Part shown: positions 47,730 through 55,738 of the stretch, piece by piece
How the letters are laid out: each line of letters opens with the position of its first letter
How positions within the stretch are numbered: position 1 is the first letter of the stretch
Assembly (NCBI GenBank): GCA_009731375.1
Contig: BJOX01000029.1
Span: forward strand, 1,325,707-1,389,706
Direction of reading: 5' to 3'
Source: Paulinella micropora
Taxonomy: Eukaryota > Cercozoa > Imbricatea > Euglyphida
Length of the DNA: 64,000 nt
The notes under the pieces: model-generated
What the model was told of the DNA's origin: nothing
The model's database searches: none
Seen by the model: the letters and a program-made list of their open reading frames with translations, nothing else
Made by a program: the position numbers and the translations under genes

Positions 47730-48410
47730 ATGTCGGACAACGAGCCTGAGCAGGAAGAGCCTGAAAATGAGGTAATTTCATTTATGCTTTTTGTTTTATG
47801 TGTATGCTGTTTCTTGTATAGGGTGCTATGGCCCTTCTGGAGGCACAGCAAGAAGCACAGGACGCACATGATGCACGTGTTCAGGTAAATTATATAAGTT
47901 TATTTTTTTCTTGCCTTTCTTTATGTGTGTATAGCAAACAGAGGAAAAAAACGTCACCGACACTGCTACTGATGTAAATCATTTTTATTCTATTGTTTGT
48001 TTTATTGTCTGTATGATTAGGATGTAACAGAAGATACAAAGAACATGAGTGTAGTAGAAGTTCCAGACTGGTTGAGGCCTAGAGGTGCTAGGAAACAAGG
48101 TGCAAAAAAAGGGGGAAGACCAACAGGCAGCAGAAATGTCGTGATTAGAATCAGCGATGTTAATGTAGTAATAGATAAGAAGGCAGGAAATACAAAATAT
48201 TATTCTGTAGAGGTGCCAAATTCTATTGCTGTTGTTGTCTGGGGATACCGCTCAGCTCCGCAAGAAATTTCAGAATATGTTGTCGTATTTGAGCCTCGTG
48301 TAGGAGAAACAGATATGATTATGGTGAGAACATGGCCTAATGTGGCGGAGATTGTTTCTCATTTTGGAAGAGTGGTGCAAACTATTTACAAAGCCCAGTT
48401 CATCCGTTAA
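47730..48410 (+). CDS. Unknown 177-residue protein encoded by four exons with three minute introns
   Basis: Exons 47730-47771, 47822-47884, 47935-47973 and 48021-48410 join in frame. The introns are 50, 50 and 47 nt, all phase 0, all GTAA at the donor and TAG at the acceptor, and all T-rich. None is a multiple of three, so retention shifts the frame. The first 56 residues are acidic with a Gln/Ala helix. Next comes a basic Gly/Lys/Arg patch (about residues 68-86, GARKQGAKKGGRPTGSRN), then a compact beta-rich domain of about 90 residues. The basic patch suggests nucleic-acid binding (inference). No family was recognised. A strong hairpin follows the stop. Confidence 0.65.
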
Positions 48411-48431
48411 TTAAATAAGTTGTTAAGCATA

Positions 48432-48477
48432 GTATTTTCTTCTAGATAAACAAATACCAATCTGGAAGAAAATATTT
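48432..48477 (+). terminator. Hairpin after the spliced gene
   Basis: TATTTTCTTCTAGA (48434-48447) pairs with TCTGGAAGAAAATA (48462-48475) around a 14-nt loop. One G-U pair is included, and the stem extends two more pairs outward. It starts 21 nt after the stop and lies between convergent genes. Confidence 0.6.
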
Positions 48478-48564
48478 TATTAAAGGTCTAATTTTTCAAC
48501 TTTCTTTTAAATTCTAGCACTGCTCCGTATGTTTTCCGGTTTTACATCCAATGATTTTAATAAA

Positions 48565-49477
48565 TTAATATTTTTTTTTCTCTTTTGTAATTTGTTTCAC
48601 TTTGTCCGACAACTGCTCCTTCGGTTCTTCTTCTTCATGGTGCTCTTCAATATTAGTCTTTAATAATTCTGACGGTCTTACTAAGTCATCTTCACTGAGT
48701 ATAACTTTGAAGCCTTTCCGGCCCTTAACCTTGAATATAGTTTTACTGAATTGTTTATCACCTTTAGAAAAAATAGTTCATTCTAATTCCTTTCTTACTC
48801 TTGTTCCTTTAGGAAATTCATTAATTAAAGGATTTCGGTATATTTCCTGAGTGTTCTTTTCGGTTCCTTCAAAAACATTAATTGATACAGCCTTTATTGT
48901 TGTATGATATGTTTTATTATAAGCATCAACAACCTCATGAATAATAGGAACCCATTGAAAATTTTCATTAAATTCCCATATTAAGTTTAATTCATTTCGT
49001 ATTGTTCTAATAAACCTATCAATTATACCCATTGTTCTGTGATCGCCTACTTGGACAGTTCTATGTTCAATATTATTTTGTCTGAAATATTCACTGACTT
49101 GTCCCTTAAACTCACCGCCATTATCTGAAGTAATTCTTTCAAGAACTTTTTTAGTAAATATTTTTTTCTAACCCTTCTAAGACATAACCAGTTGTTTTAT
49201 TTTTGACTGGCTCAATCCACCCACGACTGCTATATACATCAATAGCAACTAATCCAAAATTATAGTTAGCATTACCTTTCTTTGTCGCCACCTTTGACAT
49301 ATCCATTAAATCAATAAATACTTGACTTAGTGGTTTTGCTTCTGGTGAGGTTATCGTGTTCCATATCTTAGCGGGCTTTGATTGAAAATGTATCTCGGCC
49401 ACTTCTTCAAGTTTTTCTTTCCGCTCTGTCTGCTCAGGAGTTTCTTGTTGTTGTTGCTGACCATGTTTATAGTCCAT
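48565..49477 (-). pseudogene. rve-type integrase of the virus-like element (one frameshift, one in-frame stop)
   Basis: The gene starts at ATG 49477 with a Gln/Glu-rich lead. The retroviral-type core follows: first Asp in SQVFIDLMDMS, second in ERITSDNGGEF. The third acidic position appears as Asp in GIIDRFIRTIRNEL, where Glu is usual. A 1-nt slip in an A/T run at 49161-49168 breaks the frame between the first and second Asp. A TGA at 48778-48780 interrupts it before a C-terminal beta-rich, chromo-like basic tail ending at 48565. No HHCC zinc domain is visible upstream. Such enzymes insert Polinton/Maverick DNA into host chromosomes. This copy looks inactive unless both lesions are sequencing errors. 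Confidence 0.85.
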
Positions 49478-49486
49478 GATATATCA

Positions 49487-50002
49487 TTAAAATTTTAAAA
49501 ACACTCTATCTATTTCATTATTTTTTTCCTTTTTGCTTGGCTTTTCTGCTTGATTATAAACATTAACTGATATGTTTGACTTTTTACCTTTACCTTTCTT
49601 TACTGGTTCTTCTTCGCTTTCTTCAGTTTCGCTTTCGCTATCATCAGGTTCAGGCTCAGGCACAGGCTTTTTACTTACTTTCTTCTTTGCTTCCGCTTTC
49701 TTTCTCCTTATTTTCATTTTAGCCATCTTTTCAGCAATGATATCAGTAAAATCACATTCTTCATCGCTATCACTGCTTTCTTCTGGTGTATCATCTTGGT
49801 CTTTTCCATTAATGATATCATTAGCAACACCCATTTCAGCCATGCGGTTTATCTTTTCCTCCATCTCTTCATCATCGCCTACATAAGCCTTTCTACACTT
49901 TGCTAATTTCTCTTTTGCTATTTCAACCTTATGTTGCTTTTTGCTCTTAATACTTTCCACGGCCTTACCCCAATTCTTACGACTTGCTTCGGGAGACGGC
50001 AT
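49487..50002 (-). CDS. Unknown highly charged protein
   Basis: 171 residues from ATG 50002. The first third is Lys/Glu helical (KLAKCRKAYVGDDEEMEEKI). The middle has acidic runs (EESSDSDEECDF), then a Lys-rich helix and a Ser/Glu-rich segment, and the end is basic. It ends 9 nt before the integrase ATG on the same strand, and TATA-like DNA lies just before its start. It may be a nucleic-acid-associated or scaffold protein; nothing in the sequence settles this. Confidence 0.6.
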   Translation of the reverse strand: MPSPEASRKNWGKAVESIKSKKQHKVEIAKEKLAKCRKAYVGDDEEMEEKINRMAEMGVANDIINGKDQDDTPEESSDSDEECDFTDIIAEKMAKMKIRRKKAEAKKKVSKKPVPEPEPDDSESETEESEEEPVKKGKGKKSNISVNVYNQAEKPSKKEKNNEIDRVFLKF

Positions 50003-50066
50003 TTATACTAAGATTAATATATTTTAGTATTTTTTTTAATAAATAAATAAATAAATAAATAATATA
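50003..50066. promoter_or_regulatory. Short bidirectional promoter region
   Basis: Only 64 nt separate two divergent start codons. TAGTATAA precedes the left gene and (AATA)n with AATATA precedes the right gene. Confidence 0.5.
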
Positions 50067-53000
50067 ATGTCGCAGTATAAATCATTACTTGGCTTGAATG
50101 AGTTGGCTGTTGATAGTCTAAACATACTTAACTTAGACCTTACCAACACAAACATAGTCGGTCTGAATACAGACAGAGTGCCAGAAGATGAAAACCCTTT
50201 GAACCTCTACTATACGGATTTACGATTTGACACAAGATTATCTACCAAATCAACTACAGACATAAAAGAAGGAAAAAATCTATACTATACAGAGCAACGA
50301 GTGAGGGACAACGACGAAGTCAAAGCCTCAACTCAACACAGAAGCAATACAAGTAATCCGCACCAAACCAGTCTATACAATTTGATAGACACTAACATAT
50401 CCGCTCCAACGGTCGGGCAATACTTAACATATAATGATGTAGATGGTAAATGGAGAAATACAACAATCGGCTCAATTGATACACTCACAGATGTAGTCAT
50501 TACAGCACCAATAGCGATGAATAGTTATCTAACATATAACTCAATAAACTGGGTAAATAAAACATTTCCGATAAATGTTGATGAATTCGGCAACATTAGT
50601 ATGGGCGGTAATTTGAATATAACGGGAGTTAATTTACTAAATACCAAAGATGTTGATACTTGGATATCAGAGCATGAAGACAATAATGATAAAGTGTCCG
50701 CGGATGGTTCAATTAATACACACAGCGATGTTTTAATTACAGGCACACCCACCGATAACCAACTACTCATTTATAGCACAGGCCAATGGAGAAACACAAA
50801 CTCACCTTTTCTTAGATTAGACGGAACAGCAAACATGACGGGCGGATTAAATATGGGAGGATTTGCTATTTCAAATGTCGGTAATGTTGATGGTATTGAT
50901 GTTTCGGCTCTTGATAGTTCTGTGGTAAAACTAACAGGAAACCAAACCATAACAGGGAATAAAATATTTACTACTTATTTGGGTGTAAAAGATTCAAATC
51001 CATTAAATACAGGTAAGTTATTCTTCAATTACAACAATAATATGGGTTCTATTTATTCGTCGGAGGCAGGTGGAGCAACAGGCTATCCATTATCTATTGT
51101 TGGTTCTTCCATACTTCTTGCTTCTACCACGGGGAGTGGGATAACATTGACAGGCAATGTTTTAAATTTTAGTGGCACAACAGCAATTAGCGGACTTCCA
51201 GCCCCATTCAACGATGGCGATGCTTCAACAAAAGCATACACTGATACTAAACTGGCCAAGGACGGCACAGTGGCTATGACGGATAGTTTAAATATGGGTG
51301 GTTTTGCTATTACAAATGTTGGTAATGTTGATGGTATTGATGTTTCTGCCCTTGATACTTCTGTGGTTAAACTAACAGGAGACCAAACCATAGCAGGAAC
51401 CAAAACATTCAGCAACATAATAAATGCTAGTGCGGGGATTGATATGAAAAGTCAAAGCATAACAAATGTTAATCTTGTTGATGGTGTGGATGTTTCTACT
51501 CTTGACACTTCGGTGGTTAAACTAACAGGAGACCAAACCATAGCAGGGAATAAAAAATTTACATCAACTTTGGAAGTAAGTGGTTCGTCCANNNNNNNNN
51601 NGGCACAAAAAACAGCAACAGCGGCCTGGTATCCGATACAAATAACGGGCTCGTATGTAGAGTTATATTCAGGTAATACTTTAATTATAACCGCAACTGG
51701 CACTACACTATATTTGAATAACAACAAAATAACAAACTTAGCCACACCATCAGCAACAACGGACGGAGCAAACAAAAGTTATGTGGATACATTAGACGGG
51801 CAAAATGTGAAACTAACAGGAAACCAAACCATAGCAGGAATTAAGACATATAGCAGTGGTGTTAAAATAACGGGAAATTCAATCAATTCAACAACAAAGG
51901 GCACATTNNNNNNNNNNNNNNNNNNNNNNNNNNNNNNNNNNNNNNNNNNNNNNNNNNNNNNNNNNNNNNNNNNNNNNNNNNNNNNNNNNNNNNNNNNNNN
52001 NNNNNNNNNNNNNNNNNNNNNNNNNNNNNNNNNNNNNNNNNNNNNNNNNNNNNNNNNNNNNNNNNNNNNNNNNNNNNNNNNNNNNNNNNNNNNNNNNNNN
52101 NNNNNNNNNNNNNNNNNNNNNNNNNNNNNNNNNNNNNNNNNNNNNNNNNNNNNNNNNNNNNNNNNNNNNNNNNNNNNNNNNNNNNNNNNNNNNNNNNNNN
52201 NNNNNNNNNNNNNNNNNNNNNNNNNNNNNNNNNNNNNNNNNNNNNNNNNNNNNNNNNNNNNNNNNNNNNNNNNNNNNNNNNNNNNNNNNNNNNNNNNNNN
52301 NNNNNNNNNNNNNNNNNNNNNNNNNNNNNNNNNNNNNNNNNNNNNNNNNNNNNNNNNNNNNNNNNNNNNNNNNNNNNNNNNNNNNNNNNNNNNNNNNNNN
52401 NNNNNNNNNNNNNNNNNNNNNNNNNNNNNNNNNNNNNNNNNNNNNNNNNNNNNNNNNNNNNNNNNNNNNNNNNNNNNNNNNNNNNNNNNNNNNNNNNNNN
52501 NNNNNNNNNNNNNNNNNNNNNNNNNNNNNNNNNNNNNNNNNNNNNNNNNNNNNNNNNNNNNNNNNNNNNNNNNNNNNNNNNNNNNNNNNNNNNNNNNNNN
52601 NNNNNNNNNNNNNNNNNNNNNNNNNNNNNNNNNNNNNNNNNNNNNNNNNNNNNNNNNNNNNNNNNNNNNNNNNNNNNNNNNNNNNNNNNNNNNNNNNNNN
52701 NNNNNNNNNNNNNNNNNNNNNNNNNNNNNNNNNNNNNNNNNNNNNNNNNNNNNNNNNNNNNNNNNNNNNNNNAACATTAATACATCGGGAGAGGTAGTCA
52801 TCCCAACAGCATCCAGCGGTTTTTTAACCATACGAAAAAGACCCGCTTCTACCGTTGACGCACAACTATATTTTAAATCGGGAGGATATACGAATTATGG
52901 AGCTATTGTTTCTTCTACTGGTTTGCTTCACGCTTGGACTACTTCAAACTCTACTACTGGCGAGCCGTCTGGTAGTTATAATTATATTCCGCTAAATGGT

Positions 53001-53402
53001 GCTTGGACAAACTCATCGGACAGGAGATTGAAAGCAGATATTAAAACACTAGACTGCGGGGATTGTTGTGATAAACTTATGCAAATAAACTGCTGTTCAT
53101 ATTATTTGAAATCAGACGAAAAGAAAGAAAAAAAGAACCACGGATTTATTGCGGATGAGGTAAAAAAGATTTTTCCTCAGTTTGTATCTGAAAGTGGTAT
53201 AAAAGCGGAAGATGGAGATGGCAACCTTGAAGGCATAACATATACAGACTTCATTCCAATATTGGTTAGTGCTTTTCAACACATGGCGGAAAAGGTAGTT
53301 AATTTAGAAAAAGAAAATAAAAATCTTATGAATATACTACAAGACCAAGCAAATCAATTAGCAGAAATACGAGCGGAAGTATTTTCAAATGTCCAGCAAT
53401 AA
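50067..53402 (+). CDS. Long fibre-like protein with C-terminal peptidase S74 (intramolecular chaperone) domain
   Basis: The frame stays open across two gaps (10 N at 51592-51601 and 865 N at 51908-52772), so the true length is uncertain. The shaft is Asn/Thr/Gly-rich and beta-prone. It carries at least three copies of a repeat (GNVDGIDVSALDSSVVKLTG and QTIxGxKxF just after it) near 50880, 51315 and 51470, and a diverged fourth near 51790. The C-terminus has the S74 signature WTNSSDRRLKADIKTLD, where Ser and Lys act in self-cleavage. HGFIADEV and a terminal coiled coil for trimerisation follow. Such domains fold and then release trimeric viral fibres or spikes. It probably forms the host-binding fibre of the virion. 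Confidence 0.85.
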   Translation: MSQYKSLLGLNELAVDSLNILNLDLTNTNIVGLNTDRVPEDENPLNLYYTDLRFDTRLSTKSTTDIKEGKNLYYTEQRVRDNDEVKASTQHRSNTSNPHQTSLYNLIDTNISAPTVGQYLTYNDVDGKWRNTTIGSIDTLTDVVITAPIAMNSYLTYNSINWVNKTFPINVDEFGNISMGGNLNITGVNLLNTKDVDTWISEHEDNNDKVSADGSINTHSDVLITGTPTDNQLLIYSTGQWRNTNSPFLRLDGTANMTGGLNMGGFAISNVGNVDGIDVSALDSSVVKLTGNQTITGNKIFTTYLGVKDSNPLNTGKLFFNYNNNMGSIYSSEAGGATGYPLSIVGSSILLASTTGSGITLTGNVLNFSGTTAISGLPAPFNDGDASTKAYTDTKLAKDGTVAMTDSLNMGGFAITNVGNVDGIDVSALDTSVVKLTGDQTIAGTKTFSNIINASAGIDMKSQSITNVNLVDGVDVSTLDTSVVKLTGDQTIAGNKKFTSTLEVSGSSXXXXAQKTATAAWYPIQITGSYVELYSGNTLIITATGTTLYLNNNKITNLATPSATTDGANKSYVDTLDGQNVKLTGNQTIAGIKTYSSGVKITGNSINSTTKGTXXXXXXXXXXXXXXXXXXXXXXXXXXXXXXXXXXXXXXXXXXXXXXXXXXXXXXXXXXXXXXXXXXXXXXXXXXXXXXXXXXXXXXXXXXXXXXXXXXXXXXXXXXXXXXXXXXXXXXXXXXXXXXXXXXXXXXXXXXXXXXXXXXXXXXXXXXXXXXXXXXXXXXXXXXXXXXXXXXXXXXXXXXXXXXXXXXXXXXXXXXXXXXXXXXXXXXXXXXXXXXXXXXXXXXXXXXXXXXXXXXXXXXXXXXXXXXXXXXXXXXXXXXXXXXXXXXXXXXXXXXXXXXXXXNINTSGEVVIPTASSGFLTIRKRPASTVDAQLYFKSGGYTNYGAIVSSTGLLHAWTTSNSTTGEPSGSYNYIPLNGAWTNSSDRRLKADIKTLDCGDCCDKLMQINCCSYYLKSDEKKEKKNHGFIADEVKKIFPQFVSESGIKAEDGDGNLEGITYTDFIPILVSAFQHMAEKVVNLEKENKNLMNILQDQANQLAEIRAEVFSNVQQ

Positions 53403-53742
53403 TACAACTAGACTTCACAGACCCCCGCCTATTATGGATATGGATGGCGAACTAACTCCAGAATTAAAGTCCCGTGTTCTTGAAGTAGAACTAAAGACTG
53501 AGGAGAAAAAAGTAGAGCACGAATTGGAAGATAACTGGAATTGTTGTTGTATAAAAAACAGACCAACTGACAGCCGACTTATTAAATACTTATTTCAAAT
53601 GGGTATCATTATCTCCATTATAACCCTTTGTATCGTAAGGCTATCTGAAAAGAACTTGCCTTGTGAGGTCGCTAATACTTATGTCGGAATCCTAACACTA
53701 TTGATTGGCATTTGCCTTCCATCACCTTCTTCAAAGAAGTGA
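53389..53742 (+). CDS. Small membrane protein
   Basis: 117 residues, starting inside the fibre gene with a 14-nt overlap in another frame. The N-terminal half is polar and acidic, with a NCCCIKN cysteine cluster. The C-terminal half has two hydrophobic helices (FQMGIIISIITLCIVRL and YVGILTLLIGICL), so it is probably a two-pass membrane protein. The close coupling to the fibre gene suggests a virion or assembly role (inference). No family name is assigned. Confidence 0.65.
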   Translation: MSSNNTTRLHRPPPIMDMDGELTPELKSRVLEVELKTEEKKVEHELEDNWNCCCIKNRPTDSRLIKYLFQMGIIISIITLCIVRLSEKNLPCEVANTYVGILTLLIGICLPSPSSKK

Positions 53743-53998
53743 GCACTCGTATAAGTGTATTTTATACCATGAAGCATCACTACCTGAGCACATTAAAGGA
53801 ATGACTTCATCAAAACTAACACACCAATCACTAAAAGGTTTACACACACATTTAAATTTGGTTTCTATTCCTTTTTGAATACACCACACACAACTTTCAT
53901 TTTTTTTTATCGCCGACCCGTGAGTAAAAGTCGCAGGCAGTCCGAGCAGAAATATTAATTAATAAAAAGTTTATTAGCACTAATATAGAGGACATCAT
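53731..53998 (-). pseudogene. Candidate small secreted cysteine-rich protein, broken at a 9-A run
   Basis: On the minus strand, from ATG 53998, the first 33 codons read as a signal-peptide-like hydrophobic start (MMSSILVLINFLLINISA) followed by a polar stretch. They run into nine A at 53908-53900. From that run the next frame is open for about 57 codons, with seven Cys (CVWCI, KCVCKPF, DWC, LMC, YEC), to TGA at 53733-53731. A slip of one base in the A-run would join them. The start overlaps the divergent gene at 53997, and the end overlaps the membrane-protein gene by 12 nt. It may be chance, since each half is short. Confidence 0.35.
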
Positions 53999-54359
53999 GG
54001 CTGACTATAAATATCAGCGGATTATTTTTCTGAGCAATGATTTTGCTGGAGGAAGCAAAACATTTAATAAAAATATTCAAATGTCATTCACACCCACCAA
54101 AATGAATGTAAAATTTATCCACTATATGAACGACCAGACCGAAACCAAAACCAGAATTCTTTATATGGACAGAATTGGAATTATTGGAACATTTGCGGAC
54201 AGCACCACAGCAAACATTTCAAATCTCGGTTATAATTTGGGTGTTGTAGGATGGACTGACGGACAATATACATTTAAAGTCCTTGAAACCGACAGCGGAA
54301 ATATTGATACAGGAAATTTAGCGGGCCGAATTGTAGTGTGCCTAGAATTTTTGGCTTAG
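53997..54359 (+). CDS. Unknown small structural-type protein
   Basis: 120 residues from ATG 53997, with predicted beta strands throughout (RIIFLSNDFAGG, FKVLETDSG, GRIVVCLEFLA) and no charged tails or hydrophobic segments. Its place between fibre and membrane genes and the packaging ATPase suggests a virion component. CACTAATATAGAGG lies just upstream. I do not recognise the family. Confidence 0.65.
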   Translation: MADYKYQRIIFLSNDFAGGSKTFNKNIQMSFTPTKMNVKFIHYMNDQTETKTRILYMDRIGIIGTFADSTTANISNLGYNLGVVGWTDGQYTFKVLETDSGNIDTGNLAGRIVVCLEFLA

Positions 54360-54367
54360 AATATAGC

Positions 54368-55183
54368 ATGGAAAAGATTAACAACGTCAAAGTTAAGCCT
54401 GTGAAGCAGGATGGAAACGGAGATAAAAAAGCAAAAGGTTATAAATTATTCAATGAGCCGTATGCTAACATATTTTTGCTTGCCCGTAAGAAGAGCGGTA
54501 AGACGACAGCACTCTTTGAAATACTGAAACGGACTACAGACAGAAAAACCCGTATTGTCATTATTGCTTCAACGATACACAAGGACTACATTTATAAAGC
54601 AATGGTAAAGCACTTTAAGAACAGAGGCAACCCGATGGCAATATATACCTTTCTTAAATCAGATGGTGTAAATGTCATTGATTATGAGTTAGACAAACTG
54701 AACAGACATGACGAGCAACACGAAGGAGAAGTAAAACAGGACAAAGAGGAAATAGAGAAGCCACAATTTCTTTATTTCGGAAAAGAAGAAAAAAAGAAAA
54801 CTACAGAACAAAAAGAACGACCCAGCAAGTATATTTCTCCAGAGGTTGTTTTTGTTTTGAATGATTTAGGGAGTGGATTAAGAGACAAGTCCGTAAGTGA
54901 TTTGTTAAAAAAGAACAGACACTATAAAAGTAAGGTTATTATGTCTAGTCAGTATTTGAACGACCTACGGCCAGAAGCCATTAAGCAGTTAGATTATTTA
55001 TTAATCTTTCCGGGGCAATCTCAGGACAAAATGGAACTCGTGTATAAACACTTAGACTTATCTTTTGACTTTGATTACTTTCTTCAAAAGTATCACGAAG
55101 CAACAAAGGAGAGATTTAATTTTCTTTATGTCTCAAGTGTTGATGATGAGTTAAGAAAAAATTTTGCTTATCGCATGAAATAA
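54368..55183 (+). CDS. A32-like (FtsK-HerA) genome-packaging ATPase
   Basis: 271 residues from ATG 54368, 8 nt after the previous stop. An upstream GTG in the same frame is less likely. Walker A is LLARKKSGKTTA (about residues 37-48) and Walker B is VVFVLNDLG (160-167). SSQYLNDLRPEAIKQLDYLL (193-212) is the conserved sensor/arginine-finger region typical of A32 ATPases. The Lys/Glu-rich stretch at 115-152 is a likely loop. The enzyme pumps the genome into the procapsid and is a hallmark of Polintons, PLVs, virophages and giant viruses. Confidence 0.88.
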   Translation: MEKINNVKVKPVKQDGNGDKKAKGYKLFNEPYANIFLLARKKSGKTTALFEILKRTTDRKTRIVIIASTIHKDYIYKAMVKHFKNRGNPMAIYTFLKSDGVNVIDYELDKLNRHDEQHEGEVKQDKEEIEKPQFLYFGKEEKKKTTEQKERPSKYISPEVVFVLNDLGSGLRDKSVSDLLKKNRHYKSKVIMSSQYLNDLRPEAIKQLDYLLIFPGQSQDKMELVYKHLDLSFDFDYFLQKYHEATKERFNFLYVSSVDDELRKNFAYRMK

Positions 55184-55213
55184 TTATTTTTGTAATTATT
55201 TTTTATTTTTGCT

Positions 55214-55234
55214 GAAAGATTTTTAAAATCTTTC
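55214..55234 (+). terminator. Perfect 21-nt palindrome after the ATPase gene
   Basis: GAAAGATTTT-T-AAAATCTTTC begins 31 nt after the stop. A closely similar palindrome follows another gene at 61997-62016. Confidence 0.5.
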
Positions 55235-55257
55235 TATTATATATTCATCTATCTTTT

Positions 55258-55584
55258 ATGGTAGTTAAAACAACTCGTGTTGAAGTCATTCCAACAATCG
55301 GCAAACGAACTATTAACTCAAGCACAAACATGGCTGGAGGTAAAAAGAAGACTGGTCGCAAGAAGAAGCAAGGAGGCAAGGGACAAGCAGGTGGTAAAAT
55401 CAACTGGCAAAAAGTTGGGAAAACGGTCTTTGCCGTTGATAAATTTCTTCGCGGTAATAAGTTAATCTCAAGGACTGCGGGAGCATTAAGTAGTGTCGGG
55501 GTGCCTTACGCAGGTAGTGTTGGTGCTGTAGCATCAAGACTGGGGTATGGTAAGCAGAGAGGACGCGGAGCACTCAAATTCTAA
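55258..55584 (+). CDS. Small basic virion-type protein
   Basis: 108 residues from ATG 55258, or 84 from an in-frame ATG at 55330. The TATA-like TATTATATATTC just upstream favours the first. A Lys/Arg/Gly-rich N-terminal part (GGKKKTGRKKKQGGKGQAGG) is followed by a hydrophobic, Gly/Ala/Val-rich amphipathic region (VGVPYAGSVGAVASRLGYG) and a basic end. The pattern recalls adenoviral core or membrane-lytic minor capsid proteins that bind DNA or bend membranes. This is an analogy, not a shown homology. Confidence 0.55.
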   Translation: MVVKTTRVEVIPTIGKRTINSSTNMAGGKKKTGRKKKQGGKGQAGGKINWQKVGKTVFAVDKFLRGNKLISRTAGALSSVGVPYAGSVGAVASRLGYGKQRGRGALKF

Positions 55585-55655
55585 ATGATATTTGTTTCAG
55601 ACTACGTCTTCAACAAACATCGAAACCCAGTTTATTTTTTGGAAAAAGAAGAAAC

Positions 55656-55709
55656 GATGTTTTAGAATAAGTGAGAGTGCGACAGCACGAAACGCAATTC
55701 TAAAATATC
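55656..55709 (+). ncRNA. Stem-loop element, copy 1 of 2
   Basis: A 13-bp outer stem (GATGTTTTAGAAT, 55656-55668, with ATTCTAAAATATC, 55697-55709) encloses a 4-bp inner stem GTGC-GACA-GCAC (55677-55688). Near-identical DNA lies at 62423-62475, where one outer base pair differs on both sides (T-A here, G-C there). It stands between the basic protein and protease genes. Confidence 0.65.
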
Positions 55710-55738
55710 AAGGAAATATTTTTTGTTTAAAATATACG

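Noticed and set aside
47504-47869. 121-codon minus-strand ORF opposite the spliced gene
   Set aside because: It covers introns and exons of the plus-strand gene and its text is low-complexity Cys/Leu/Lys without motifs.
55656-55709. Hammerhead or twister ribozyme
   Set aside because: Parts of the internal loop (CGAAAC, GTGAGAG) recall a hammerhead, but the CUGANGA core and a cleavage-site stem are missing.
55592-55738. N-terminal extension of the protease ORF
   Set aside because: It starts at a non-ATG codon and runs through the stem-loop; ATG 55739 has a TATA-like box just upstream.
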